Assembly: GCA_027596195.1 (NCBI GenBank)
Contig: JADGJG010000159.1
Coordinates: forward strand, 1 to 35,475
Direction: 5' to 3'
From: Podochytrium sp. JEL0797
Taxonomy: Eukaryota; Chytridiomycota; Chytridiomycetes; Chytridiales; Chytriomycetaceae
Length of the DNA stretch: 35,475 nucleotides
In this document: positions 13,389 through 23,120 of the stretch, one piece after another
How positions within the stretch are numbered: the stretch's first letter is position 1
How the letters are laid out: the number at the start of each line of letters is the position of its first letter
Program-made: the position numbers and the translations under genes
The notes under the pieces: generated by a model
Databases searched by the model: none
Seen by the model: only the letters and a program-made list of their open reading frames with translations
What the model was told of the DNA's origin: nothing

Positions 13389-16178
13389 TCACGCAGCCTC
13401 CTTGATCCACCAAGAAGCCATCTTTTGGGTTCCATCCAAAATGCTCACCGACTCGGACACTTCGACTTCAAATTTGCCTTGAATCAATTCGTAAGTGGCC
13501 CCAGAAATGTGGATTCTTCCTGGTCTCGAGCTTTGTTCAATTTGTCCCGTGATGGTCACAGCATCCCCAAACATGGAGTACCTGCAAAAATAGGTAAGGC
13601 AGGGTAACCCAAAAAGCCACAACTATCAAACACATACTTTGGTTGCGCCGGGTTCGTCACTCCACCCAAAGCCGATCCAGAATGAATCCCGATGCGCAAT
13701 TGCAAGCCGTCCGAGATTTGGTCACTCATGTCCAGTTTCTTGACAATCTCAATGAAACGCAGCGCACATCCAACAACGCTAGCGGCGTGGTCTGCACAAG
13801 GACTCGTGGATTGGGAGTTGAGCCCACTGACAAAGCTGTAGGAGTCCACACCGGCTCCAATCGTTTCGAGTCTGAAGAGATCATCAAATGAGTCCATGGC
13901 TTCATCAAATTGCGTGTAGAGTCTGTTGAGAAGCGTTACGACCTGTTTGGTTGTGGACTTGGAGCTGAGGAATGAGAAGGGAAAAACGAGTTAACAGAAA
14001 GTCATCCAAGGGTAAGAAAAAAGAACCTAAAAGCGTTAAATTGAACCAAATCCACTGTAGCAAACGTCAAGCATTCATATTCTTTGGGCTCGACAACTCC
14101 ACCAGCTTTGACAATGTCGGCAGCGAATTTGGGAAGCAGACCGTACAATCTCTCGTTGGATGCAGCATTGTCTTCATCTGCCTTGCTCGAGGCTTTCTGA
14201 CCCTCTTCGAATGCCTTCATGTCCAATAACTGTTGGGACTTCAAGGTTTGAATTTCTAATGTAAATTAAAAAAGCATCGTGAAAAACAAGAAATTAAACA
14301 AAAAAAGAATAGGATCCGCGAACCTTTCTCTTGCACAGCCAAAATAGCCTCCAAACTCAACTGCTGCGTGACACGCAACGCCTCTCTCGACTTGACCAAA
14401 TCCTGATGAAACTTTCTCGTCATGCCATGATGCAACTTTTTCAAACTCTCAAACAAGGCCATTTCACGCGCATGCGCAGCCTCCACATTAATCACTTCAT
14501 CTGCGACCGTCGAGATTTCCAAATCCCCTTCCATATCTTCAGGAATCGGTGGAACCTCCTCCATCAAATCCACCGGAATATGCGGCAACAACGCCTTCTT
14601 CTTGACCTCAAACTCCACCCCCTCCGTCGCCAACCCCCTCCCCCTCAAATGCGCCTTCAAATGCTCCACCTCCCGCCCCCAAAACGATTTACACCGTCTC
14701 TCCGTTTCCTGCACATGCCGCGCCGAAACAAGCCAAGCCTCCTTCTTCTGCTGCTCCGCAATCTGGATCGACACACGGTCCGCAGTGCGTGCGAGTTGGG
14801 TGTGTTGGAGAGCCGTGAGTTTGGATTGGATCGTGCTTTCTTCGAGCTCGAGTTGCGATTTGAGTTGGTCTGCGAGGGATTGTTGTTGGGCAGTGTGTTC
14901 CATGAGGAGAGCTTCGTTTTCGTCGATTACTTCGAGTTCGCGGTCGAGGTACTTTTTGAGCAAAAAAAGTGGGGGGGGTTGGAAAATGTTTTCAGAGTTT
15001 TCATGAAGGGGGGAAAAGAATTCAAACCCTCGCGGCGAAACGTTGCTGCAACAATTGAAGCTCACGCAACTGCTCAATCTCCTTTTGATTCCTCATCAAA
15101 TGCTCAAGCACCTGTGCATGGTAAATTTTTGCTTCCTAATTGAAAAATAATAGCAGGTTCAATCTTGGATTGACCAAGAAGAGCGAGGGAGTGCGCGTGC
15201 GTGGGTGTGTGTGCGTGAGGGATCAGATTACCTTTTGGGTCAGCGTCTGCGCTTTCAAGCTTTCTTCGGCCGCAGTTTTCTTGTTGAAATCGAGCCCTTT
15301 GAGAATCACACGGATTTCGGGGTCTTCGACGTCGCGAAGCGTCAAATTGCGCGAGAGAGCGAGTTTGCCCAACTTGCGCCGGTGTTTTTCTATATAGTGG
15401 CGTGTAAAGAGAAGGTGGAATTCGAGGGGATAAAATGGGGAAAGAAAATTACCTGTCAAGGACTTGCGTTCGCGCTCGTGTTGAGCCTTCATTCTAACCA
15501 GTTGTTGCTGTATTTTTAATTAGTGGTGAATTGCCAAGAGAAAAAGGGACGATCAACAATGGGGCCAAAAACCTGAGCAGCGACGCGTCTTTCCTTCATG
15601 CTACAAAAATTGAATATTCAGTCCATACAGTTCATAACAAATAGAGTTGAAAAGACGCTTACATCTTCTTGCCTTGCTTCATTTTCTCTGCCGCAATGTG
15701 ATTCTGTAAAAATAAGATTTTCCGGTATCAAACGAAGGAAAATGAGGGGGAAAAATGGATATTGTTACCTGGTCACACTTGACTTTCAAGCTCTTCATTT
15801 CATTCAAAATGAATCGAAACGTGCGCTGGTCAGAATCGATGGAGGCATAAGATGCCGCCTCTTCTTCCTAAAATTCCAGATAATGCCGGCTTTGTTCAAC
15901 AGTTTCCATTCATCCAACCCCCCCTTTACCTGACGCAACCGAGCGTTTTCGCGTTCCTGAGTTTGAATCTTTTCCAAAAACGCAGCCTCCGCAAGGAACG
16001 AACGCTCCATGTAAAGCTCGTCCGTTTTCCAGTTGCTCGCGCGTTCCGAGTGTTCAAACGCAAACTCAATGTCGAGGTGCTCTTGTTCGATAGTGCGAAC
16101 AATCTTGTTGTCATCGTCGCGTTGGAGGTCGAGGTATGTGAGGGTCTCGGGGTCGAGGAGAGATTGTGGTGGGGCCAT
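13389..16178 (-). CDS. Coiled-coil class III nucleotide cyclase-like protein 1 (probably not a normal cyclase)
   Basis: Eleven exons (16178-15930, 15867-15769, 15703-15663, 15600-15573, 15507-15453, 15389-15232, 15135-15028, 14951-14324, 14255-14027, 13964-13638, 13581-13389) encode 704 residues. Residues 1 to about 500 are Glu/Lys/Gln-rich and predicted coiled coil, with no signal peptide or membrane segment. Residues about 515-704 have the class III cyclase fold: VDLVQF (metal Asp524), LLNRLYTQFD, LETIG (Glu565, the guanine-type position) and YSMFGDAV. Departures from active enzymes: the second metal Asp is displaced by a three-residue insert (IG-AGV-DSY, 569-571), the usual Cys after Tyr642 is Ser643, the ribose-orienting Asn is Thr650, and the transition-state Arg is Gln654. 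It may be a pseudo-cyclase, regulatory partner or nucleotide sensor. It is the most diverged member of a same-strand array. Confidence 0.85.
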
Positions 16179-16470
16179 CTTTGGGGTGCAGGGGTTGTGA
16201 TTTTCAGGAAATCTGATTGTTTGAAAACCGTTAAAAAGGGTGACGGAGAAAGAAGAAAAAAAGAAGAATGAGTCGACTAAGAGAATCAGAGTCGTAGCGA
16301 GCGTAAGAGCTGGCTTTTGAAGGGAGCAAGTGTCAAAAAATCCATTCGAGAAAAAGAAATCGCAGCAATTTAATTCAAACATTAATTTAAATTTGAATTG
16401 CGAAGAGAATAAAAACGAGATATAGCTGAAAACAAAAAAACCGGGTTCTCTCTCCACTGAAGATTGTGCT
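16179..16470. other. Spacer between cyclase-like genes 1 and 2
   Basis: The 292-bp strip is AT-rich and must hold the promoter of gene 1 and the 3' end of gene 2. It contains the AT-rich palindrome-like TTAATTTAAATTTGAATTG near 16384. No clear TATA box lies near the gene 1 start. Confidence 0.4.
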
Positions 16471-19311
16471 CTACTGGGAAGGTTTGGACTGAGACTCGCC
16501 ATCGCGTCTCTTCTTGTGCAACAACCACCAGGCGGCCATCTTTTGCTTTCCGTCCAAGATGGGGACAGCCTCAGACACGTCGCAAGCAAACACGTCGTGA
16601 ACGAGCTCGTACGTCGGTCCAGAGATGTGAATCTCCATGGGTCTCGAGCTTGACTCCATTTGTCCCGTGATGGTGACCGTGTCTCCAAAGAGCGAGTACC
16701 TTTGAGAAAGTTCAAAAAAATCAGAATCAATCGCAGTCTCCATAAAAATAAACGTCTTACTTTGGCATGGCCGGGTTCGCAACTCCTCCAACAGCCGGTC
16801 CAACGTGCACACCAATACGCATCTGAATACTTCCCTGAATCTGGTCTGACATGTCCAAGTTGCGAACAATCTCCATGAAGCGTTGCGCGCACTCAATCAT
16901 GCTCACGGCAAAGTCCTTGGGCGTCGAGGTTTCTTGGGTGTTCAATCCGGCAACAACGTTGTATGCGTCACCAATGGTTTCGAGCTTGTAGAGGTCTTCG
17001 AACGAGTCAATGACCTCGTCCATTTGGGAGTAGAGTCTGTTGAGTAACGAAACGACTTGTTTGGCGGAGCTCTTGGAACTGCAATTTATGCTTTTAGCGA
17101 ACGGCATCCAGCCACACACTAGCCACACACTGGTAGCTTAAACAAACCTCAAGTTGGTGAAGGAGACAATATCAGCAGTTAAGAAGGCGAGGCATTTGAA
17201 GGGTCTTGGCTCAACGGCAGCTCCCGTCTTCATCACATCAGCGACGAATTTCTACACCAACGAACCTCGAATATTAGATTCCCAGAAAAATGGCAGAGCG
17301 AATCGAAAAAAAAACTTACAGGCAACATTCCATACAAACGCTCGTTGGAGGCAGCGTTGTCGTCATCAGCTCTGCTGGCAGACTTTTGGGTCTCTTCAAA
17401 CTGCTGCATCTCAATCTCTTGTTGAGCCTTGAGCTGCTTGATATCTGAGGGTTGAAAGCGAAACATTAGAACCAAAAAGCCGGTCGCGAAAGAAAAAATC
17501 ACATACCAGCATCCTGAGCAGTCAAAATGGACGCAAGAATCTTTTGCTGTTCAGCACGACGAACTTCACGTGCCTTCGCATTCAAGTGCTTGAGCTTCTT
17601 GGTCGCCTGCTTGTGAGACTTTTTCAATGTCTCAAACAGCGCAAGCTCACGAGCACGCGCAGCCTCCACATTAATATCATCCACAACAACAGGAGATGTA
17701 GCATCCTGATCTTCAATCGAATGCTCCAAATCCGACTCATCAATCGGCTCATGCAAGTCCTTGGGAATACGACTCAACAACTCATCCTGCTTCGCCTGGT
17801 ACTCCACCCCTTCAGCCGCATACCCGAGTCTCGTCATGTGAGCTTTGAGAACCGAAATCTCCTTGGTCCAAAACTCTTTTTCGCGACGCTTGGCTTCACG
17901 CGCTTCCTTGTGTTGGAGAATCTTGGCCTCCCTGCGCTGGTTGGCGCGGATCGTGGTGGCCAGTTGGTTCACGGCGCGTTCGTTTTGGTTGCTTTGGAGG
18001 GCAAGGAGTTTCATGTTGATGAGGTTTTCTTCAATGTCGGCTTGTTGTTTGAGGTGGTCTTCGAGGGCTTGCTCTTTGGACGTGTGTTCGGAGAGGAGGG
18101 CTTCGTTCTCGTCAATGATTTCGAGCTCACAGTCGAGGTACTAATGATATTGTTAGACGAAGAAAGCAAAATCCGAAGAATACGTACTCTCGAGATGTAC
18201 TTTTGCTGCAAAAGGTGAACCTCACGCATTTGTTCAATTTCGGGGAAAAGTGGCGTTGTTAGATGAAAGAACAAAAAAATTGGCAGCCAAGAATACGCAC
18301 TCTCGAGATGTACTTCTGCTGCAAAAGGTGGACCTCACGCATCTGCTCAATCTCCTTCTGGTTTCTGACCAGCTGAGCAAGGACCTTGGCGTGGTGAATT
18401 TTGGCTTCCTGTGATTTTAGCAAATATAAAAGAGAAATGAGAAAGGCCCTTGAGGATGACTCGGATTTCGGGGTCCTCAACGTCACGGAGGGTCACGTTG
18501 CGCGAGAGATTCATCTTCTTGAGCTTACGCGCATGGCTCTCTAAACGAATGAAAAAATAATCAATATCGTTTTCTTTGAGAAAAATATGGTTGACATACC
18601 GGCGAGGGCTTTTCTCTCGCGTTCCTGGCGGGATTCGACACGTGCAAGGTATTGCTGGAAGACAGAAACAAAATAATGAGTATTTTCGGATACCTTTTGA
18701 AAAAATGAAAATCACTTACACGAGCTGCGGTGCGGCGCTCTTTCATGCTGTGGTATAGAGAATACGCGGAAAGACAATGAATAAAATTTCCAAAGGGGAT
18801 AGATGGGACTCACATTTGCTTCCCGCACTTGATCTTTTCAGCCGCGATGGTATTCTGTAAAAAGAATTTAGTAACTCGCAAGGAAGCGCTTGATGGTTTT
18901 ACGAACCTGGTCACACTGGATTTTCAAACTCTTCATCTCGTTGATAATGAAGTTGAAGGTTCTTTGGTCCTCCTCTATCGACTTTTGAGACGCGGTCTCT
19001 TCAACCTACAAGGGTGTGTGTTTCAGAACAATGGGAAAAGGAGGGGGAAACGCGTCGATGTTCACCTGTCTCTTTTTCAAGTTCTCCTGCTCCTCATCGT
19101 GGATCTTTTCGAGGAAGCTAGCTTCAGCCAAGAAAGAGCGCTCGAGGTAGAGCTCGTCCGTCTTCCAGTTGTTGTAGCGTTCGGCATGTTCGAAAATGAA
19201 CTCGATGTTTTCGTGCTCGCTCTCGATGCTCTTAACAATCTTGTGATCGTCCTCGCGCTGGCGATCGAGGTACGTAAGTGTCTCGGGGTCGATGAGCTTT
19301 TGGTTGGCCAT
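16471..19311 (-). CDS. Coiled-coil class III nucleotide cyclase-like protein 2
   Basis: Twelve exons (19311-19066, 19005-18907, 18854-18814, 18747-18720, 18654-18600, 18540-18461, 18408-18301, 18140-17507, 17444-17320, 17251-17148, 17078-16761, 16699-16471) encode 688 residues. Exons 2-5 and 7 have exactly the lengths of those in gene 1 (99, 41, 28, 55, 108 nt), proving tandem duplication. Coiled coil fills residues 1 to about 470. The cyclase domain keeps both metal Asps (ADIVSFT Asp499; ETIGDAY Asp544) and Glu540, but has Ser615 for Cys, Thr622 for Asn and Gln626 for Arg. It could thus bind a metal-nucleotide but should catalyse poorly or not at all. Exon 6 needs a weak donor (GTCATC) because the usual exon end and donor are deleted relative to gene 1; using it restores frame and drops about 26 residues. 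An extra intron splits LP-KF relative to gene 1. Confidence 0.84.
18151..18352. repeat. Tandem duplication of an exon end and its intron in cyclase-like gene 2
   Basis: Segment 18151-18242 is repeated at 18257-18352. About 70 bp around the exon sequence for EIEQMREVHLLQQKYISR differs at only about six positions, and the adjoining intron stretch (TGTTAGA...) is also doubled. The copy nearest exon 8 has a donor but no evident acceptor at its expected place, so it probably lies inside one enlarged intron. Confidence 0.8.
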
Positions 19312-19531
19312 TTCTTTGCTCACGGTGGTTCGCTTTTGAGTGATTCTTTTTTTCGAAGGAATCCAAAAGTGGGAATAGTGGAAGCGAAGGAACAAAGAGA
19401 TTTACAGTTTTCAAATTGGCCTCATCCGTCTCATTTATTGTGAGAAAGAAACCAGAGAACAGAGAAACGAAAGGGAGAAAACAAAAAGAAGCGTCTGGCC
19501 CATTCTTCACCATTCTTTCGCAAAATGTTTC

Positions 19532-19735
19532 TTACTGAGCAGCTTCAGATTGCCCCACCCTCTTTCTGTGCAGCAGCCACCAGGCGGCCATCTTTTGCTT
19601 TCCGTCCAAGATGGGGACAGCCTCAGACACGTCGCAAGCAAACACGTCGTGAACCACAATCTTGCCATCAACTGCGCGCTGAAGCTCGAGGTAGTCGAGC
19701 GTCTCCTGATCAAGCAGTTTTTGAGTCTTGGACAT
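19532..19735 (-). CDS. Mini cyclase-like gene: N-terminus fused to C-terminus (67 residues)
   Basis: An uninterrupted 67-codon frame. Residues 1-27 (MSKTQKLLDQETLDYLELQR onward) match the first residues of both cyclase-like proteins. Residues from about 28 (VHDVFACDVSEAVPILDGK onward) match the last 40 of protein 2. Everything between, including the coiled coils and catalytic core, is missing. Positions 19577-19654 are identical over 78 nt to 16525-16602 of gene 2, whereas the N-terminal part is clearly diverged. It sits upstream of gene 2 on the same strand, as the third member of the array. It may be a pseudogene left by recombination or gene conversion, or a short expressed protein able to compete for N-terminal contacts. 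Nothing in the sequence decides this. Confidence 0.5.
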   Translation of the reverse strand: MSKTQKLLDQETLDYLELQRAVDGKIVVHDVFACDVSEAVPILDGKQKMAAWWLLHRKRVGQSEAAQ

Positions 19736-20155
19736 GGTCGGCAGGCACTTGTTGCGAACTGTTTTTTGAATGGGATTTTCGCAGGGCGAGATTTCCATTT
19801 CCAATTTTCTCTTTTTTCTCCATTCTCTTCTCTTTTCATAAATATTCATCCGTTCTTACTTTTTGGTACCCATTATAGATACAATTTTCGAAACCGAATC
19901 AACAACCGCGGAATGGCGATCCCGAACGGGCTACAACGACGGTGGCGGATACGGCGGACCATATGTCCGTAGTTGTGGTTCGGGGCCGAGAGAAATTTGG
20001 CTTTCACACCCCTTGCCGGCGAGCCTTCCATTATTTTTTCTCCCTTTTCTTCTTTCCCTTCTATCTATCGTTTATTCAAAGCTTTGGATGAAAGATCAAA
20101 AGAGAATAAAGGGGGGGGGAAAGGGGAGAGAGAGCGATATAATCCAAACATCCAT
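19736..20155. other. Spacer, no gene recognised
   Basis: The left part is the upstream region of the mini cyclase-like gene. A Gly-rich plus-strand stretch at 19900-19980 has no family resemblance. A G-run lies at 20111-20119, near the 3' end of the next gene. Nothing else could be supported. Confidence 0.45.
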
Positions 20156-20611
20156 TTAAAGGAACAGAGCCATGACAGCAGCGGCGGCTCCAATGAAGGA
20201 CGCAGAGCTGGCACCAGAGTACAAGTTGGTGTTGGGCTTGTACGTGTTCACAACGGGGGGCACATACGCAGCCGGCGTGTTGGCAGCAGGAGTGGAAGCG
20301 GGGGTGGCCTGGACACACTTGGCGGGGACAGTGGCGGCGGGGACTGGGGCTGCGTAGGCAGCGGGGGAGTTGGCAGCCGGGGCGGGGGTGGTGGCAGCGG
20401 CAGCCGGGGTGGGGGCAACGTAGGCAGCTGGAGCTGGGGCGTTGGGGGCGGGGGCAGCTGGGGTGTAGGCGGCAGCGGCGGGGGCAGCAGGGGCGACGGC
20501 AGCGGGGGGAACTGGGGCAGCGTAGGCAGCGGGGGCAGCGGGGGCAACGGCAGCAGGGGCCGGGGCGGCAGGGGCGGCAGGGGCAGCGTAGGCAGCGGGA
20601 GCGTTGGACAT
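20156..20611 (-). CDS. Ala/Pro-rich low-complexity protein, possibly surface-anchored
   Basis: A 151-residue frame built of AAPAAPAP and PAAYAAPVP repeats, with a less repetitive end (NTYKPNTNLYSGASSASF) and a hydrophobic tail FIGAAAAVMALFL. The small-residue stretch followed by a hydrophobic C-terminus resembles a GPI-attachment signal. No signal peptide is visible at the chosen Met, which weakens the surface role unless an upstream exon exists. A TATA box lies 65 bp upstream. Its YVAP/YAAP motifs recall the larger Pro/Thr-rich protein encoded at 21260-22408, and the two may be related. High GC and repeats leave long open frames on the other strand as well, so the frame choice rests on the TATA box and C-terminal signal. 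Confidence 0.6.
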   Translation of the reverse strand: MSNAPAAYAAPAAPAAPAPAAVAPAAPAAYAAPVPPAAVAPAAPAAAAYTPAAPAPNAPAPAAYVAPTPAAAATTPAPAANSPAAYAAPVPAATVPAKCVQATPASTPAANTPAAYVPPVVNTYKPNTNLYSGASSASFIGAAAAVMALFL

Positions 20612-20675
20612 TATGAGAGTTGGGAGGCTAAGTCTATTAAGTGATGAAGCTATCCTTGTGGCGACTTGGTCTCGC

Positions 20676-20682
20676 CTTTATA
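20676..20682 (-). promoter_or_regulatory. TATA box of the Ala/Pro-rich gene
   Basis: On the minus strand this reads TATAAAG within AGTATAAAGG, 65 bp before the start codon at 20611. It is one of three similarly placed TATA boxes in front of the low-complexity surface-type genes. Confidence 0.6.
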
Positions 20683-21259
20683 CTCATTCAGGGCTTGTGA
20701 GGAAAGAAAAAATTTGGCTCATTTGGAGTCAGAAGCGTGCGTGCGCATCCACCTTTCGCAGGGCAAAAATATTAATATTTTGTAGGAGCAAAATGTTTCG
20801 GAGCCGCCACGAAAATTTTTGTGATTAAATGGCTCGTGCGTGTGCTCAAAATGCATCTCCCACTTTGCATGGTCGGACGTGAACGCAGTGATTTCGGACG
20901 TGCAGAAAGAGTTTGTGCTGCGATGCCGACTCGCGTTACAATACCGACCCTTCTCTGGATTCCAAAGGTCTGACAAATGGACAAAACTGATTGCCACTGT
21001 GCGACCGCCACCCTCATTCACGGGATAATTGAGTCGACGGCCACGAACATGTTTTTTTAACATGCATTGTAAGTCGACGTGACGACCTCCCAGAGAGTGC
21101 CCTTACCGCGATCGAAAGCTCATCAGATTTGATGAACAAAACGGCGCCGATCCTCTCTAATTTTCCATGAAAGTACGTTTCTCATATTCTCTCTTACTTT
21201 AATTGCATAACTTGTGTCAAAACGAACAAATAAAAAAATCCCCCTTCAAAAAAGCAAAA
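20683..21259. other. Intergenic region, no gene recognised
   Basis: Overlapping minus-strand frames of 81-114 codons (20719-21063) have no family resemblance and no consistent codon pattern. Two GTCGAC sites flank a small ACATG/CATGT inverted repeat around a T-run (about 21047-21064). The right end holds A-rich sequence next to the 3' end of the following gene. Confidence 0.45.
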
Positions 21260-22408
21260 TCACCACAACAACGCTACAACAACACCCAACACCACCGCAG
21301 AACAGCTCCCGCTCCTTGACCCCGCCGCCGAATAAATCGGGCTATTACTTGGAACAATCACCGCGGGACCACCCGTCGTCGCGACAGGAGCCACAGCAGA
21401 CGTCGTGACCCCCTTGGACGTGATGGCAATGGTTGGAGGAACAGGTGCAACATAGAGTGCTGGGGAAAGTGCTGCTGGGGGAGGTGGCGCAACATAGGCC
21501 GCCGTGACAGGAGGCGGGGTTGGCTTGACGATTGGAACTGTTGGGATGATGACAGCGGGTGGACGAGTGGTTAGAGCCGGGGTCGTGCATTCCGTGGGAG
21601 GCGGTGGTGGAAGGTAGGGTGTGGCTATGGTTGGAATGATGACGGCAGGTGGCGGTGTGGTTGGCTTGACGATGGGGGCAGTTGGGATGATGGGTTTCGG
21701 TGCAACATAGATTGGGACTGTGGTTGGAATGATGGGAGCAGGTGGTGGTGTGGTTGTCTTGACGATTGGAGCTTCGGTGCACGTCGTTGGCTTGACGATG
21801 GGGACTGTTGGGATGATGACAGCAGGCGGAGGAGTGGTTGGAGCCGGAGTCGTGCATGTCTTGGGAACGGCTATTGTTGGAATGACGACAGCAGGTGGCG
21901 GTGTGGTTGGCTTAACTGGAGCCTCGGTGCATGTCGTTGGCTTGACGATTGGAGCTGTTGGGATGATGACAGCGGGTGGACGAGTGGTTGGAGCCGGAGT
22001 CGTGCATGTCGTTGGGACCGGTGGTGGAAGATAGGGTGTTGCAATGGTTGGAATAACGACAGCAGGTGGCGCTGTTGTTGGCTTGACAACTGGAGCATCA
22101 CTGCACGTCGTTGGGATGATGGGAGCAGGTTTCGTGATTTCGCACGTGGGAAGTGGAGGAATAATCACAGCTGGCGGCTGGGTTGTGACTACTGGAATTG
22201 GAGCCACGTATTGCATCACGAGTCGCGTAGTAGTGGAGGCAGTGGTTGGCGTTTTTGCCGCAGGAGGTGCCGCAGTGGTGACGACCGCGGTTTTTGTCGC
22301 AGGCATTGGGGCGACATACAGAGCGGGTGTTGTAGCTGCAGGAGGCGGTGCAACATACACGGCCTGAGAGGCAATAGCTCCTGCCAAAAGGATAAAGGTG
22401 GTTCGCAT
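21260..22408 (-). CDS. Secreted Pro/Thr-rich GPI-type cell-surface protein
   Basis: A single-exon frame of 382 residues from MRTTFILLAGAIASQAVYV, a clean signal peptide. The mature part consists of repeats combining VKPTTPPPAV(V/I)IPT with short Cys-containing segments such as TTCTEAP and KTCTTPAP, spaced regularly. These are likely heavily O-glycosylated and perhaps disulfide-linked. The C-terminus (AAGSRSGSCSAVVLGVVVAL) has small residues followed by a hydrophobic tail, typical of GPI attachment. The reading frame is open upstream to 22600, but the signal peptide and TATA box favour the Met at 22408. The likely role is in the cell wall or sporangium/zoospore surface; no enzymatic domain is present. 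It shares design with the protein encoded at 29276-30403. Confidence 0.82.
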   Translation of the reverse strand: MRTTFILLAGAIASQAVYVAPPPAATTPALYVAPMPATKTAVVTTAAPPAAKTPTTASTTTRLVMQYVAPIPVVTTQPPAVIIPPLPTCEITKPAPIIPTTCSDAPVVKPTTAPPAVVIPTIATPYLPPPVPTTCTTPAPTTRPPAVIIPTAPIVKPTTCTEAPVKPTTPPPAVVIPTIAVPKTCTTPAPTTPPPAVIIPTVPIVKPTTCTEAPIVKTTTPPPAPIIPTTVPIYVAPKPIIPTAPIVKPTTPPPAVIIPTIATPYLPPPPPTECTTPALTTRPPAVIIPTVPIVKPTPPPVTAAYVAPPPPAALSPALYVAPVPPTIAITSKGVTTSAVAPVATTGGPAVIVPSNSPIYSAAGSRSGSCSAVVLGVVVALLW

Positions 22409-22445
22409 TCTTTTTGTGGAGGATGTGGAGTTTCGCGTGTCTGAG

Positions 22446-22453
22446 TATATATA
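22446..22453 (-). promoter_or_regulatory. TATA box of the Pro/Thr-rich surface gene
   Basis: TATATATA lies 38 bp before the start codon at 22408. This supports that Met rather than the upstream in-frame ones, which lie beyond the TATA box. Confidence 0.65.
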
Positions 22454-23120
22454 TTGCCCGGAAAATTTAATTCGAGAGACGCACGGGTGCGACGGCATTA
22501 AATTTTGTGTTTCAGACGCACGAGAGGGATTGATACCCAAAATGCTGCCAAAATGATAGCAGCATAACAGCAGCATAAATGTAATAAATAGAATTTCCAT
22601 AATCCATTAATTATTTTTCTCTTTCTGATTCATTCCCCCCATCCCACCCCACCCCTTACCTTGCCCCACGCACCCCCCTTTCACGCCATAATCCGTCAAG
22701 CCAAGGCCGCCACCCACGCTAAACTTCTGGGGTTGGCGTCGGACTGGCCGAAGGGGTTACACCAACACCAATTTAAAATGAATGTTTCTCAACCCCCCAC
22801 ACACCCAAAGTCTTTCAAACGCGTCTCCTCCCGCCGAAAAATCTCCCTCGCTCACCCTGAGACTCTTGTACACTTTCTCGAGTGTTGAAATAGTTCTGAA
22901 AGCTCCGAGATTCAATTTGCGATTAAATTGTAGAAAACCAAAAAAATGAGGGCACATTCGGTCCTGGACACCAAGCGCATAGTTGGAGGAAGATTTCTTC
23001 TTCTCTGTTTTTTTTTCTCCCTCTCTCTTGTAAATCTCAAAATGGAAATTTCGTGGCGAAAATCCCAATCCGCGGCACAAAGGAACAAAGTTCAGAATAT
23101 TTCAAAACGCGCCATCAACC
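22454..23120. other. Intergenic region, no gene recognised
   Basis: It holds the upstream region of the minus-strand surface gene and that of the plus-strand orphan gene. A C-rich pyrimidine tract occupies about 22634-22685 and T-runs occur near 23009-23016. A 75-codon plus frame at 22661 shows no family resemblance. Confidence 0.45.

Noticed and set aside
14331..15143. 270-codon plus-strand frame opposite cyclase-like gene 1
   Set aside because: It is antisense to the coiled-coil exons, which align with gene 2 in the minus-strand reading.
19973..20644. 223-codon Gly/Ser-rich plus-strand frame
   Set aside because: It is the opposite strand of the Ala/Pro-rich repeats. The minus-strand reading has a TATA box and a C-terminal hydrophobic signal, whereas this one has neither.
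20772..21063. Minus-strand frames as a gene or tRNA remnant
   Set aside because: No cloverleaf, T-loop or protein-family resemblance could be found.
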